Shown here: piece by piece, positions 7,993-15,944 of the stretch
Numbering within the stretch: position 1 is the first letter of the stretch
How the letters are laid out: the number at the start of each line of letters is the position of its first letter
NCBI GenBank assembly: GCA_964575845.1
Contig: CAZNSX010000001.1
Span: 310,001 to 374,000, forward strand
DNA from: CAZNSX01 sp964575845
GTDB taxonomy: Bacteria > UBA8248 > CAZNSX01
DNA: 64,000 bases
Reading direction: 5' to 3'
Made by a program: the position numbers and the translations under genes
Notes under the pieces: generated by a model
Database searches by the model: none
Seen by the model: the letters and a program-made list of their open reading frames with translations, nothing else
Told to the model about the DNA's origin: nothing

Positions 7993-9633
7993 TTACAGGA
8001 ATCCCTTTGGCTTCTTCGGCGGGGCATTTTGTGGCAGGGGAAAGGGCCCTTTCCCCTTCTTTCCCTCATCCTTCAAGCCGTACTCTTCCAGGATGAACCT
8101 GTCATCGCCGGGGTCGGGTTTGAACTGTAGCCGAAGCTTCTTCGCTTCCTTCACGTAGGACCCCTCTTTCAGGCGAATCTCCCCGTTGGGCACGATGACG
8201 ATGGCGGACTCCCCCTGAACGGGGCATTTCTCTTCGCAGTACCCGCAGCCATTGCACTGGGAGGCTATGACCACGGGGCGACGATATCCGTCAATGGTGC
8301 GGAAAACAACGGCATTGTAGGGGCAACTTTCATCGCAGATGAGGCAGAGCTTATCTTGAGCCCAGACTAGGCACTCCTCTTTCTTAAGCACTGCCGTGCC
8401 CACTTTGGCGTGGGTCTTTTCTTCCAAGGAGAGGGAGCGGATCGCCTGGGTGGGACAGACCTTGCCGCAAACATTACAGTTCTGCTCGCAGGGGGCGTAA
8501 CGGGGAATCAGCTTCGGGGTCCATAGGCCCAAGAGACCGGACTCCCAAAAGCTGGGCTGAAGGGTGTTGGTGACGCAAGATTTCATGCATTCACTGCATC
8601 GGATGCAGGTGTGCAGGAACTCAGCCTCGGGGATCGCGCCGGGAGGGCGAATGAGCTTAAGCTTACTCTTAAGGGAGGCGGAGGGGGTGCGGGCGGCGAG
8701 AAAGCCAACCGTCATACCACCAGCCATGGAATATAAGAATCCCCTCCGGGAGAAATTGACGTACGAATATTCTCCCCCGACATTTGAGCGGGCGAAGGCC
8801 GGAAAAGCGATCGCCCCCTGGGTGCAAACCTGGGCGCAGGTCCGGCATTGAATGCATTCAGGGAGTTGCTGTGCCCTGGGGTCTTCCCCGATCGTCCCCA
8901 TGAGGCAGGCTTCCCGGCATTCCAGACATTCATTGCATTCTTCATTCACCCTCCGCTTGAAAAGACCGACGGGAGAAATGAGACTCAGGAAAGCCCCCAG
9001 GGGACAGAGGAAGCGGCACCAGAAACGGGGAGCGAAACGGTTCAGGACGATGACCCCGGCGAAGATCAGCAGTGTAACGTAGGACATATAGTAAACAGGC
9101 TGACGATAGGAAAGGTGAGACAGGCCGACCCATCCCAGGGTCCGGAAGAGCGGGCGAAAAAGGTCTAAGAGGAGATTCATCAGAGTGACGGCCAGGGGAT
9201 AGAAAAAGAGGGTGTAGGAACGGGTGAGGATCGTCAAGGGATCCATGAGAAAGGCCAGAGAGAGGCCGGCCAGGGCGGAGGCGAGGAAAAGGATGAGCAA
9301 GAGATATTTGACCTTCCGCCAGCCCGCCTCTCTCTCGAGGCCCGGGCGATCTTTCTTCCGGAAAAGGAGAATGTCCAGAAAATCAATGGTTGCGCCCATG
9401 GGGCAGACATAGCCGCAGAAGAACCGGCCGATGAGCAGAGTGGCCCCGACCAGACCCAGGAACCACAGGGTCCTGGCGATGATTTCCCCATTGGCGAGAA
9501 GGGCGCTCAGCCCCAAAAGGGGGTCCAGACGCAAGTAGATATCCGCCGGAAGCCAGTCCGGAAGCTTGTAGGTGGCGGATATGAAAAGGGCGGAGAAAAT
9601 GAAAAGGGAGAGGGCCTGAATGAAAGTTCTCAC
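7993..9633 (-). CDS. membrane polyferredoxin, NapH/NapG-like fusion
   Basis: A 546-residue iron-sulfur electron carrier. Residues 1-225 hold about five membrane segments with the NapH-type cytoplasmic CGYVCPMG (73-80) and CRFLCPLGAF (206-214) motifs. Clusters of the CxxCxxCxxxC type follow at 233-243 and 260-270. At 295-300 there is a Tat-like SRRGFL followed by a hydrophobic stretch, just where a separate NapG-type ferredoxin would begin, and then at least four further cysteine clusters near 343-353, 382-393, 430-437 and 460-470. It therefore looks like a NapH-like quinol-side subunit fused to a NapG-like ferredoxin. Its stop overlaps nothing, and its start overlaps the DUF362 gene by four bases, so the two are translationally coupled. 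The terminal partner is unknown. Confidence 0.75.
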   Translation of the reverse strand: MRTFIQALSLFIFSALFISATYKLPDWLPADIYLRLDPLLGLSALLANGEIIARTLWFLGLVGATLLIGRFFCGYVCPMGATIDFLDILLFRKKDRPGLEREAGWRKVKYLLLILFLASALAGLSLAFLMDPLTILTRSYTLFFYPLAVTLMNLLLDLFRPLFRTLGWVGLSHLSYRQPVYYMSYVTLLIFAGVIVLNRFAPRFWCRFLCPLGAFLSLISPVGLFKRRVNEECNECLECREACLMGTIGEDPRAQQLPECIQCRTCAQVCTQGAIAFPAFARSNVGGEYSYVNFSRRGFLYSMAGGMTVGFLAARTPSASLKSKLKLIRPPGAIPEAEFLHTCIRCSECMKSCVTNTLQPSFWESGLLGLWTPKLIPRYAPCEQNCNVCGKVCPTQAIRSLSLEEKTHAKVGTAVLKKEECLVWAQDKLCLICDESCPYNAVVFRTIDGYRRPVVIASQCNGCGYCEEKCPVQGESAIVIVPNGEIRLKEGSYVKEAKKLRLQFKPDPGDDRFILEEYGLKDEGKKGKGPFPLPQNAPPKKPKGFL

Positions 9634-10550
9634 GCGCTCCCCTCAAAAATTTTCAACTTCTCGACATCAATCTCTCCCAGACCCCGCTCGTGGGCGAGGA
9701 GGAGGTGCTCGACCTGTCGACCCTTAAAATTTTGACCGTACCAGGGAGCGACTGTCACCCCGTAGGAATCCACAGCCACAGGGTCGGTGCCGGCGATGAC
9801 GAGATTTGGCTTTTGGACTTTCCCGGGACCTCCCGGCCCTCCTGTGACCAAAGCCCGGGTGGCATCCAGGATGGTTAATTGGGGCCTAATGGTCATGGCC
9901 AGGTCGGCAAGCGCTTGGTTTATATCGTACCGGTAATGGAAGGACTGGCGGTCCCATATTAGCCCCATGAGGCATTTGATGCCCAGGGTTACGCCCGTGG
10001 TCCCATGGGTCTTGGCCACAGGGAGGTTAATGAGCACATGGCTTTCCAGGAGTTCTCCGAAAACTTCTATTTTTTCGAACACCTTTCCCTGAGGGACCCT
10101 GATTTCCCTGAAAAATTTCCTTTCCTCGACGCCGAGGACGTAGACGCCCTTGATGCCCTGGCAGGCTCTCTTAATGCCTGAGAGCTCAAGGCTGAATTCT
10201 GGCCGCGCCAAAGTGTGATCCATAACCACAACCCGCTCGGCCCCGGCCTCAATGCAGGCGCGGGCCACCGTCGCCACCACCTGGGGATGGGTGTTGGCAC
10301 CCGCTTCAGGAGGTCTGGCAAAGGACATGTTTGGCTTAATGGCCACGCGCTGGCCCTTCTTCACAAAACGCGAGATGCCCCCCATCGCCTCAAGCGCCTT
10401 TTTCGTGGCCGCGGCGGGTTCGCCGGAGATGACTACCAGGTCAGGCTCATCCCTGGCCTCCAGAAGAGAAGGCACCCCCGCCATCCCAAGGGCGAGTCCG
10501 GCCGCTGCATTTTTCAGAAATTCTCGCCGCGTAACCTTTTGCTCTTTCAT
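9630..10550 (-). CDS. DUF362 protein with Tat signal
   Basis: 306 residues. A Tat signal with RREFLK at residues 8-13 and a following hydrophobic stretch predicts export of the folded protein. The rest matches DUF362: VAIKPNMSF near 65, the ARACIEAGAERVVVMDHT region, LINLPVAKTHGTTGVTLGIK, and DPVAVDSYGV. The function of DUF362 is not established; members often sit beside polyferredoxins and may carry or insert iron-sulfur cofactors. Here it is the first gene of a pair with the membrane polyferredoxin (ATGA overlap), which supports a shared extracytoplasmic redox role. No cysteine cluster is seen in this protein. Confidence 0.8.
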   Translation of the reverse strand: MKEQKVTRREFLKNAAAGLALGMAGVPSLLEARDEPDLVVISGEPAAATKKALEAMGGISRFVKKGQRVAIKPNMSFARPPEAGANTHPQVVATVARACIEAGAERVVVMDHTLARPEFSLELSGIKRACQGIKGVYVLGVEERKFFREIRVPQGKVFEKIEVFGELLESHVLINLPVAKTHGTTGVTLGIKCLMGLIWDRQSFHYRYDINQALADLAMTIRPQLTILDATRALVTGGPGGPGKVQKPNLVIAGTDPVAVDSYGVTVAPWYGQNFKGRQVEHLLLAHERGLGEIDVEKLKIFEGSA

Positions 10551-11025
10551 CTTTAGCCTCTGTTCCGTCCCATTATAATTTCTTATCCATCATAGAGGTG
10601 GCCGCCCAAGAACGTCATTTAATGATAAGACCCCCTCCTCAAACCTTTGAAATGCGTTTTTTTGAGGTTTTGGGATTCGCCTTAGATGTTAGCAACCATG
10701 ACGGCGAGCTTGAGCTGGGTCTTTATATCGGGGGGCATCAATATTGGGCTCGGGTAATGCCATGAAGGCCCTTGACTTCGGCCACCTCGGGTTCTATCCT
10801 CTGACGTTTCTCCCGGCAGCCTTTATCTCCCGGGGGGGGAGCTCTTCCCTAATTATAAACTATTTTCCTGCATGATTTGTCATTCGGAGGTTTTTTGGCG
10901 GCGACTCCTATCCTCCTAAGCGACTCCGTAGCTAGAAGATATTTTCGTTTAATAGCAAAGGGATAAAGACATAAAACTAGAAAATACTTTATATTTGTAG
11001 CTCCTTTCAAGTTAAGAGATTGAAC
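10551..11025. other. gap with hairpin and transposase relic
   Basis: About 475 bases. It holds a seven-bp hairpin CCTCAAA/TTTGAGG at 10637-10667 and the decayed transposase tail listed separately. The right half (10850-11025) is AT-rich with no recognisable feature. Confidence 0.5.
10682..10828 (-). pseudogene. C-terminal relic of a DDE transposase
   Basis: Minus-strand translation gives EKRQRIEPEVAEVKGLHGI in one frame and then, after a frame change, DIKTQLKLAVMVANI followed by a stop. The pair RQRIEPEVAEVK...IKTQLKLA is the usual C-terminal block of IS1182/IS5-like DDE transposases, in which the Glu of the triad sits in the RxxxEP segment. Everything upstream is gone. Family assignment is from these two motifs only. 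Confidence 0.5.
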
Positions 11026-11793
11026 TCAACTGTTATGCTGTCTTCGCGGCTCAAGCCGCCTCACGAATTTATCTATTTCTCTAAAATAAGGCTCACCCCC
11101 CACGATATAGCAGTCGTTATGACCGGCCCTCGGGACGGGGAAAAACCTCTTGGGCGCAGGTGCTTCTTCAAAAAGCCTCCTTCCCTGCTCAAAGGGCACT
11201 ATCTCGTCCTGCTCGCCGTGAATTATCAAAATGGGAGCCTTGAGGCGAGCTATCCTTGAAAGGGTGTCATAGCGAGTTCTCACGAGTGAAGCCAGAGGGG
11301 GAAAGGGGAGGAACCTTCTGGCGAGTTCCTTCATGGAAGTGAACGGAGACTCCAGGATGAGCCCCAGGGGAGGCTCCTCCAGAGCGAGCTCCACGGCCAC
11401 GGCGCTGCCGAGCGAGCGGCCGAAATAGAGTATCCTCGCAGGGTCCACCTCCTTCCTCTCCTTCAAGGCCTTGAGGGCTGCCCGGCCATCCAGGTAGGTG
11501 CCCTCCTCGGTCGGCCTCCCCTCGCTCCTTCCGTAACCCCTGTAGTCGAAGATGAATATGTTAAGGGGGAGCCTTTCTCTGAGAAGAAGGATATTTTCAA
11601 GGCGGTGGCTGATGTTTCCGGCATTTCCGTGAAACCAGAGGATGCTCGCAGGGTTTCCCTTCCCGGGGATGAGCCAGCCGTGCAGGAGGGGCTTGTCCTG
11701 CGCCCTGAAGAAGAGCTCCTCGCAGGGAAGACCAAGCTCTTCAGGACTGGCCTCGAGCTTGGGCTCGGGGAAAAAAATGAAATTTTCTTCCAT
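11026..11793 (-). CDS. alpha/beta hydrolase
   Basis: 255 residues of the alpha/beta-hydrolase fold, of the ABHD13/YfhR-like group. Seen are ILWFHGNAGN (oxyanion region), FDYRGYGRSEG, the nucleophile elbow YFGRSLGSA with the Ser in GRSLG, ILIIHGEQDEIVP with the acid Asp, and the late His in PRAGHNDC. Together they give a complete Ser-Asp-His triad. No signal peptide or membrane segment is evident. The ATG follows GGGGAAGAATAAGT. Such proteins are usually esterases or thioesterases of unknown substrate. It stands alone, divergent from the next gene. Confidence 0.8.
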   Translation of the reverse strand: MEENFIFFPEPKLEASPEELGLPCEELFFRAQDKPLLHGWLIPGKGNPASILWFHGNAGNISHRLENILLLRERLPLNIFIFDYRGYGRSEGRPTEEGTYLDGRAALKALKERKEVDPARILYFGRSLGSAVAVELALEEPPLGLILESPFTSMKELARRFLPFPPLASLVRTRYDTLSRIARLKAPILIIHGEQDEIVPFEQGRRLFEEAPAPKRFFPVPRAGHNDCYIVGGEPYFREIDKFVRRLEPRRQHNS

Positions 11794-11930
11794 ACTTATT
11801 CTTCCCCAGAGGCAAGACTGAGTTTATAATAGGCCACCTCTTATGGTATCTTGTTGAGCCAGGCTTCCGGACTCCATGGGATTATAGCACGGCAGCTATA
11901 GCTATTCTTTTGGGGAGAAGGCTTATACCC

Positions 11931-12740
11931 ATGAAGTTCAGCATGGTCATCTCGGCTCCGGGGGCCAAGTTCTCCGCCTATGCCATTAGAGGTGATTTTG
12001 AAGAATCCATGAGGCGGGTGGCGGAGCTTGGCTATGAGGGGGTGGAGCTGGGAATTAGAAGGCCTGAGGACCTGAAGATAGATGCTATTAGGGAGCTTCT
12101 CGCGCGTTACGGTCTCGCGCTCGCGGCGATCGGCACTGGAAGGGCTTATCTTGAGGATGGCCTCTCGCTCACAGACCCCGATGAGGAGGTGAGGAAAAAG
12201 GCTCTCGTGTCACTCAGAGAGTTCGTGAGGCGCGGGGCTCCTTTTGGAGCCCGAGTCATCTTGGGCCTCATCAGGGGGCGCTCTCCGGAGAGGGTCGCGG
12301 CCGAGAGGGTGAGGGCCTGGCTTCGCGAGGGACTCGGGGAGGCCGACGCCCTGGCGCAGGAGCTTGACGCAAGGCTCGCCCTTGAGCCCATAAACAGGTA
12401 TGAAACAGACCTCCTCCCCACTATCTCCGATGCTGCGGCCCTCATAGAGGAGGCGGGGGCCGGGGCCACGGGCATCCTGGCCGATACCTTCCACATGAAC
12501 ATAGAAGAGGTGGATATCGAGGAGAGCATCAGGCAGCATGCTCGCCTCCTCACCCATTTCCACGTGGCCGACAGCAATCGCTGGCCTCCGGGCGGAGGGC
12601 ATCTTGACTTCAAGAAGATCCTTTCCGCACTTGAGGACACGGGCTACAGCGGGTTCGTGTCGGTGGAGTGCCTGCCCAAACCCGACCCCGAGGGTGCTGC
12701 CCGGTGTGCCATAGAGCACCTGAGAGCTCTCGGTCTCTGA
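11931..12740 (+). CDS. sugar phosphate isomerase/epimerase family protein
   Basis: About 269 residues of the AP-endonuclease-2-like TIM-barrel family. It begins MKFSMVISAPGAKFS and contains LGYEGVELGIRRPED, LALEPINRYETD (metal-binding Glu), LADTFHMNIEE (metal-binding His) and HVADSNRWPPGGGHLDF (metal-binding Asp and His). These residues form the divalent-metal site of hydroxypyruvate-isomerase, tagatose-epimerase and inosose-type enzymes. ATG 11931 is preferred over an in-frame TTG 21 bases upstream because GGAGAAGG lies between them. It is followed after 30 bases by the B12 radical SAM gene, a likely operon. Substrate unknown. Confidence 0.8.
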   Translation: MKFSMVISAPGAKFSAYAIRGDFEESMRRVAELGYEGVELGIRRPEDLKIDAIRELLARYGLALAAIGTGRAYLEDGLSLTDPDEEVRKKALVSLREFVRRGAPFGARVILGLIRGRSPERVAAERVRAWLREGLGEADALAQELDARLALEPINRYETDLLPTISDAAALIEEAGAGATGILADTFHMNIEEVDIEESIRQHARLLTHFHVADSNRWPPGGGHLDFKKILSALEDTGYSGFVSVECLPKPDPEGAARCAIEHLRALGL

Positions 12741-12770
12741 GCAATGCTTGAGTTATAGGGAGGATTTTCC

Positions 12771-14129
12771 TTGAAGGTTCATCTGATATACCCCACTCAT
12801 GACCGGAGAGCACCTTCTCCAGGAGCAATGAGAAGGCCCAAGAAGAAGGGCCTCATCCCCCCCCTTAACCTTTGTCTTCTGGCCGCCCTCACCCCGCCCG
12901 ACATAGAGGTCTTCATCACGGATGAGAATAACGCCAGCGTGAACCTGAACGGCAGGGCAGACCTTGTGGGCATCACCTCCATGACCTGCACGACGCCCCG
13001 CATGTACGCCCTGGCCCAGGCCTTCAGGGAGAAGGGGGTGCCTGTGGTTTTGGGAGGAAGCCATGTCTCCTGCCTCCCGGAGGAGGGCCTCGCTCACGCA
13101 GATGCCGTGGTGGTGGGGGAGGCGGAAGAGGTCTGGCCCCGGCTGCTCGAGGACTTCAGGCGGGGAAAGCTCGAGAGGCTCTACCAGTCGGAAAATTTTC
13201 CCTCAGTGGAGAAGCTACCCCTTCCCCGGAGAGAACTCCTCAAGCTCAAGGGGTACTACCAGCCAAACACCGTTCAGACCTCGCGGGGATGCCCTGTGGG
13301 CTGCTCCTTCTGCTCGGTGGGAAAGCTCTCGGGCAGCGCCTTCCGCTTCAGGCCCGTGGATGAGGTGGCGAGGGAGATAGCCCTCATGAAGGGGCGGAAC
13401 ATTTTCGCCTTCACCGATGACAACATAATGGGGAACCCCGCGAGGGCCAAGGAGCTCTTCCGAGCACTCATACCATTAAAGATTATCTGGGGCGGCCAGG
13501 CGACTCTCACCGCGGCCCGGGATGAGGAACTTATGGCCCTGGCCTACGAGTCCGGCTGCCGGGGGCTTTTCATCGGAATAGAGTCCATCTCCAAAGAAAG
13601 CATAGGTGAGATGGGAAAGCGCATAAATAATCCCGACCAGTATCTGGAAGACCTGCGGAGGATAAGGGAGAAGGGGATAAGGGTGTTGGGGTCCTTTGTC
13701 TTCGGCTTTGACCACGATGACCCTGGATGCTTTGACCGCACGGTGGAGTTCGCCATTGAGGCCGGGCTAGAGCTGACCCAGTTCAGCATCCTCACCCCCT
13801 TTCCGGGCACAGAGCTCTATGAGAAGCTGGAGGCCGAGGGCCGCATCCTTACCCGGAACTGGTGGAATTATAATGAAGGCCTGGTGGTTTTCCAGCCGGC
13901 CCAGATGAGCCCCGAGGAGCTCAAGGCGGGTCAGGAGGGGGCCTGGCGGAAATTTTACTCAAACCGCTCAATAGTGAAAAGGACCCTTCACTTCGGGCCC
14001 TGGTTTCCGGTGGCCTTCATCGCCAACAAGTTCTTCCGCGACATAAATCTCGCTCACGTGAACTCACTTCTCAAGTTCGTCCAGATAGGCTGGTATCTCT
14101 TTGACCGGGAGGTGAGGCGGCAGGGCTAG
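12771..14129 (+). CDS. B12-binding radical SAM protein
   Basis: 452 residues. The N-terminal ~140 residues form a cobalamin-binding-like Rossmann domain (VGITSMTCTTP, VVLGGSHVSCLPEE, VVVGEAEEVWP). The radical SAM core follows with the cluster motif SRGCPVGCSFCSVG, in which CxxxCxxC binds the [4Fe-4S] cluster and S-adenosylmethionine. Further core strands are FTDDNIMGNP and GLFIGIESI. The C-terminus resembles the DUF4070 region of related proteins. TTG start at 12771 with AGGGAGGA in front. Family members make C-methylations or rearrangements in lipids and natural products; no substrate can be read from the context. Its end overlaps the convergent lyase gene by four bases. Confidence 0.85.
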   Translation: MKVHLIYPTHDRRAPSPGAMRRPKKKGLIPPLNLCLLAALTPPDIEVFITDENNASVNLNGRADLVGITSMTCTTPRMYALAQAFREKGVPVVLGGSHVSCLPEEGLAHADAVVVGEAEEVWPRLLEDFRRGKLERLYQSENFPSVEKLPLPRRELLKLKGYYQPNTVQTSRGCPVGCSFCSVGKLSGSAFRFRPVDEVAREIALMKGRNIFAFTDDNIMGNPARAKELFRALIPLKIIWGGQATLTAARDEELMALAYESGCRGLFIGIESISKESIGEMGKRINNPDQYLEDLRRIREKGIRVLGSFVFGFDHDDPGCFDRTVEFAIEAGLELTQFSILTPFPGTELYEKLEAEGRILTRNWWNYNEGLVVFQPAQMSPEELKAGQEGAWRKFYSNRSIVKRTLHFGPWFPVAFIANKFFRDINLAHVNSLLKFVQIGWYLFDREVRRQG

Positions 14130-15523
14130 CCCAGGGGCTCAAACCGAGCCTGGAAGAATCTTAGATATTTGGGTTCATAGACCATCTTCAACCCCTTTAC
14201 CTTATCCCGGTTATAGAACACCTCCAGCACCGATTCCGCGGTCACGTCGCAGTGGGCCTGGGTGTAAACCCTCCGGGGAAAGGTGAGGCGCACGAGCTCG
14301 AGCCTGGGATACACATGGTCTCCTGTCTTGGGGTCGCGGCCAGCGGAGACTATCCCCCGCTCCATGGCCCTCACGCCCGAGTCCAGGTAGAGCTCAGCCG
14401 TGAGCGCCTGGGCCGGGAACTGGTCCTGAGGAAGATGCGGCAGAAACCCCTTGGCATCCAGGAAAACCCCGTGACCGCCGATGGGTACCACGAGAGGCAC
14501 CCCCTCCTCAAGGAGCTTTCTCCCCACATACTGCACCTGGCCCACCCTGGCCTTTATGTGCTCCTCATCCACCGACTCCCCGATCCCTATGGCAACCGCC
14601 TCCATGTCCCTCCCCGCCATGCCGCCGTAGGTGTGAAGGCCCTCGTAAATGACCACCATGTTGCGGGCCCTGTCGAAGAGCTCGGGGTCATTCATGGCGA
14701 GGAACCCGCCTATGTTCACGAGACAATCCTTCTTCGCGCTCATGGTGCAGCCGTCAGTATAGGAGCATATCTCCTTCACGATTGAGGCCACCGAGCGCCC
14801 GCCGTAACCCTTCTCTCGGCTCTTTATGAAGAAGGCGTTCTCGGCCACCCTTGTCGCGTCGAGCATGATGGGGATGCCGCATTTTTCGGTTGCAAAGGCT
14901 CTCAGCTCCCTCAGGTTCGACATCGAGAAGGGCTGCCCGCTGGCCATGTTCACGTTCGCCTCAAGGCTTATGTAAGGGATCCTCTCGGGCCCAACCTCAT
15001 CAATTAGGGCCTGAAGCTTTTCCAGGTCCACATTTCCCTTGAAGGGATGTTCGCTCGCCGGGTCATGGGCTTCATCGATGATGACGTCTCTGAACTCCCC
15101 TCCCGCCAGCTCCTGGTGGAGCTTGGTGGTGGTGAAGTACATGTTTCCCGGCACCTTGTCCCCCTGCTTTATCGTGAGCTTGGAGAGGATGTGCTCCGCC
15201 GCCCGGCCCTGATGTGTGGGGACCATGTACCGGTAGCCATAGTAGTTTCTGACCGCCTCCTCCAGGTGGTAGAAGTTGCGGCTTCCGGCATAGGCCTCAT
15301 CGCCCATCATCATCCCCGCCCATTGCCTGTCACTCATGGCCGAGGTGCCGGAATCGGTGAGGAGGTCGATGTAGACGTCCTCTGACTTGAGCAGAAAGGT
15401 GTTGTAGCCCGCCTCCCATATGGCCCGCTCCCGCTCCTCCCGAGTGGTCATTCTGAGCAGCTCCACCATCTTCATCTTGAAGGGCTCTGCCCAGGATTTC
15501 TTGCGAGTGGGTCTTTCTGCCAT
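14126..15523 (-). CDS. tyrosine phenol-lyase / tryptophanase
   Basis: A 465-residue PLP beta-eliminating lyase of the TnaA/Tpl family. The PLP lysine is Lys265 in TMSAKKDCLVNIGG, the same wording as known tyrosine phenol-lyases. Two residues that separate the enzymes favour tyrosine phenol-lyase: the substrate loop reads MYFTTT (131-133; tryptophanases have FDTT), and GVRAMERG at 384-390 keeps the Arg that in tyrosine phenol-lyase binds near the phenol, where tryptophanase has a hydrophobic residue. It would split tyrosine into phenol, pyruvate and ammonia. The start is preceded by GGGAGGTGAAAG. Generic annotation as tryptophanase is likely in databases; activity with tryptophan is not excluded. 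Confidence 0.85.
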   Translation of the reverse strand: MAERPTRKKSWAEPFKMKMVELLRMTTREERERAIWEAGYNTFLLKSEDVYIDLLTDSGTSAMSDRQWAGMMMGDEAYAGSRNFYHLEEAVRNYYGYRYMVPTHQGRAAEHILSKLTIKQGDKVPGNMYFTTTKLHQELAGGEFRDVIIDEAHDPASEHPFKGNVDLEKLQALIDEVGPERIPYISLEANVNMASGQPFSMSNLRELRAFATEKCGIPIMLDATRVAENAFFIKSREKGYGGRSVASIVKEICSYTDGCTMSAKKDCLVNIGGFLAMNDPELFDRARNMVVIYEGLHTYGGMAGRDMEAVAIGIGESVDEEHIKARVGQVQYVGRKLLEEGVPLVVPIGGHGVFLDAKGFLPHLPQDQFPAQALTAELYLDSGVRAMERGIVSAGRDPKTGDHVYPRLELVRLTFPRRVYTQAHCDVTAESVLEVFYNRDKVKGLKMVYEPKYLRFFQARFEPLG

Positions 15524-15742
15524 GTGCTTTCACCTCCCTCATGGAAATCTTTATGAGCTTTGAAGTGCCTCTACCATAAGACCCGGCCTCTTTGGAGATC
15601 AAGAAGGATTTAGACCCGGTTTCCCGGATGGATCGCGGCTTGTCGCAGGCTTCAGGGCGCTCTCTAATGTAAAACTGAAACGTTAATCGCATCCAGATGG
15701 CTTCTGGCGGGGGGGAGCCGATGGGTGAAGGGGAAAGGAAGC
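15524..15742. other. intergenic spacer
   Basis: Divergent space between the lyase and the katA side. Nothing recognisable is seen before the dispersed repeat begins. Confidence 0.4.
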
Positions 15743-15870
15743 CGACGGTTGGGCGGAAGACGCCGGAAGACGGCTTTCAGCCGGTGGTAAAATGCGGTAT
15801 CGTGACGTTGAGCAAGGCCAGCAACGTCACTGGAGAGCGCCTATACGGGAAATCTCGGATAATTTATTTT
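15743..15870 (+). repeat. dispersed repeat copy A, upstream of catalase
   Basis: A ~125-base segment with a related copy in opposite orientation at 31003-31127. Shared blocks include GGTTGGGCGGAAGA / GATTGGGCGGAAGA, CCGGAAGA, GGTATCGTGACGTTGA / GGTATCCTGACATTGA, CAAGGC(C/T)AG(C/T)AACGT and GGAAA(A)TC(C/T)CGG. The copies are diverged, roughly three quarters identical by eye. In one frame both read KASNVTG and GKSR, so they may also be relics of the same short coding sequence. Here it ends about 75 bases before the catalase start and could influence its expression. Confidence 0.6.
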
Positions 15871-15944
15871 TTCGTGCGCTCGTCCCGGCAAGGATTGGTG
15901 TTCAACAAGAAAACAACTATGGCAATAAAGGAAGGAGAAAGCAA

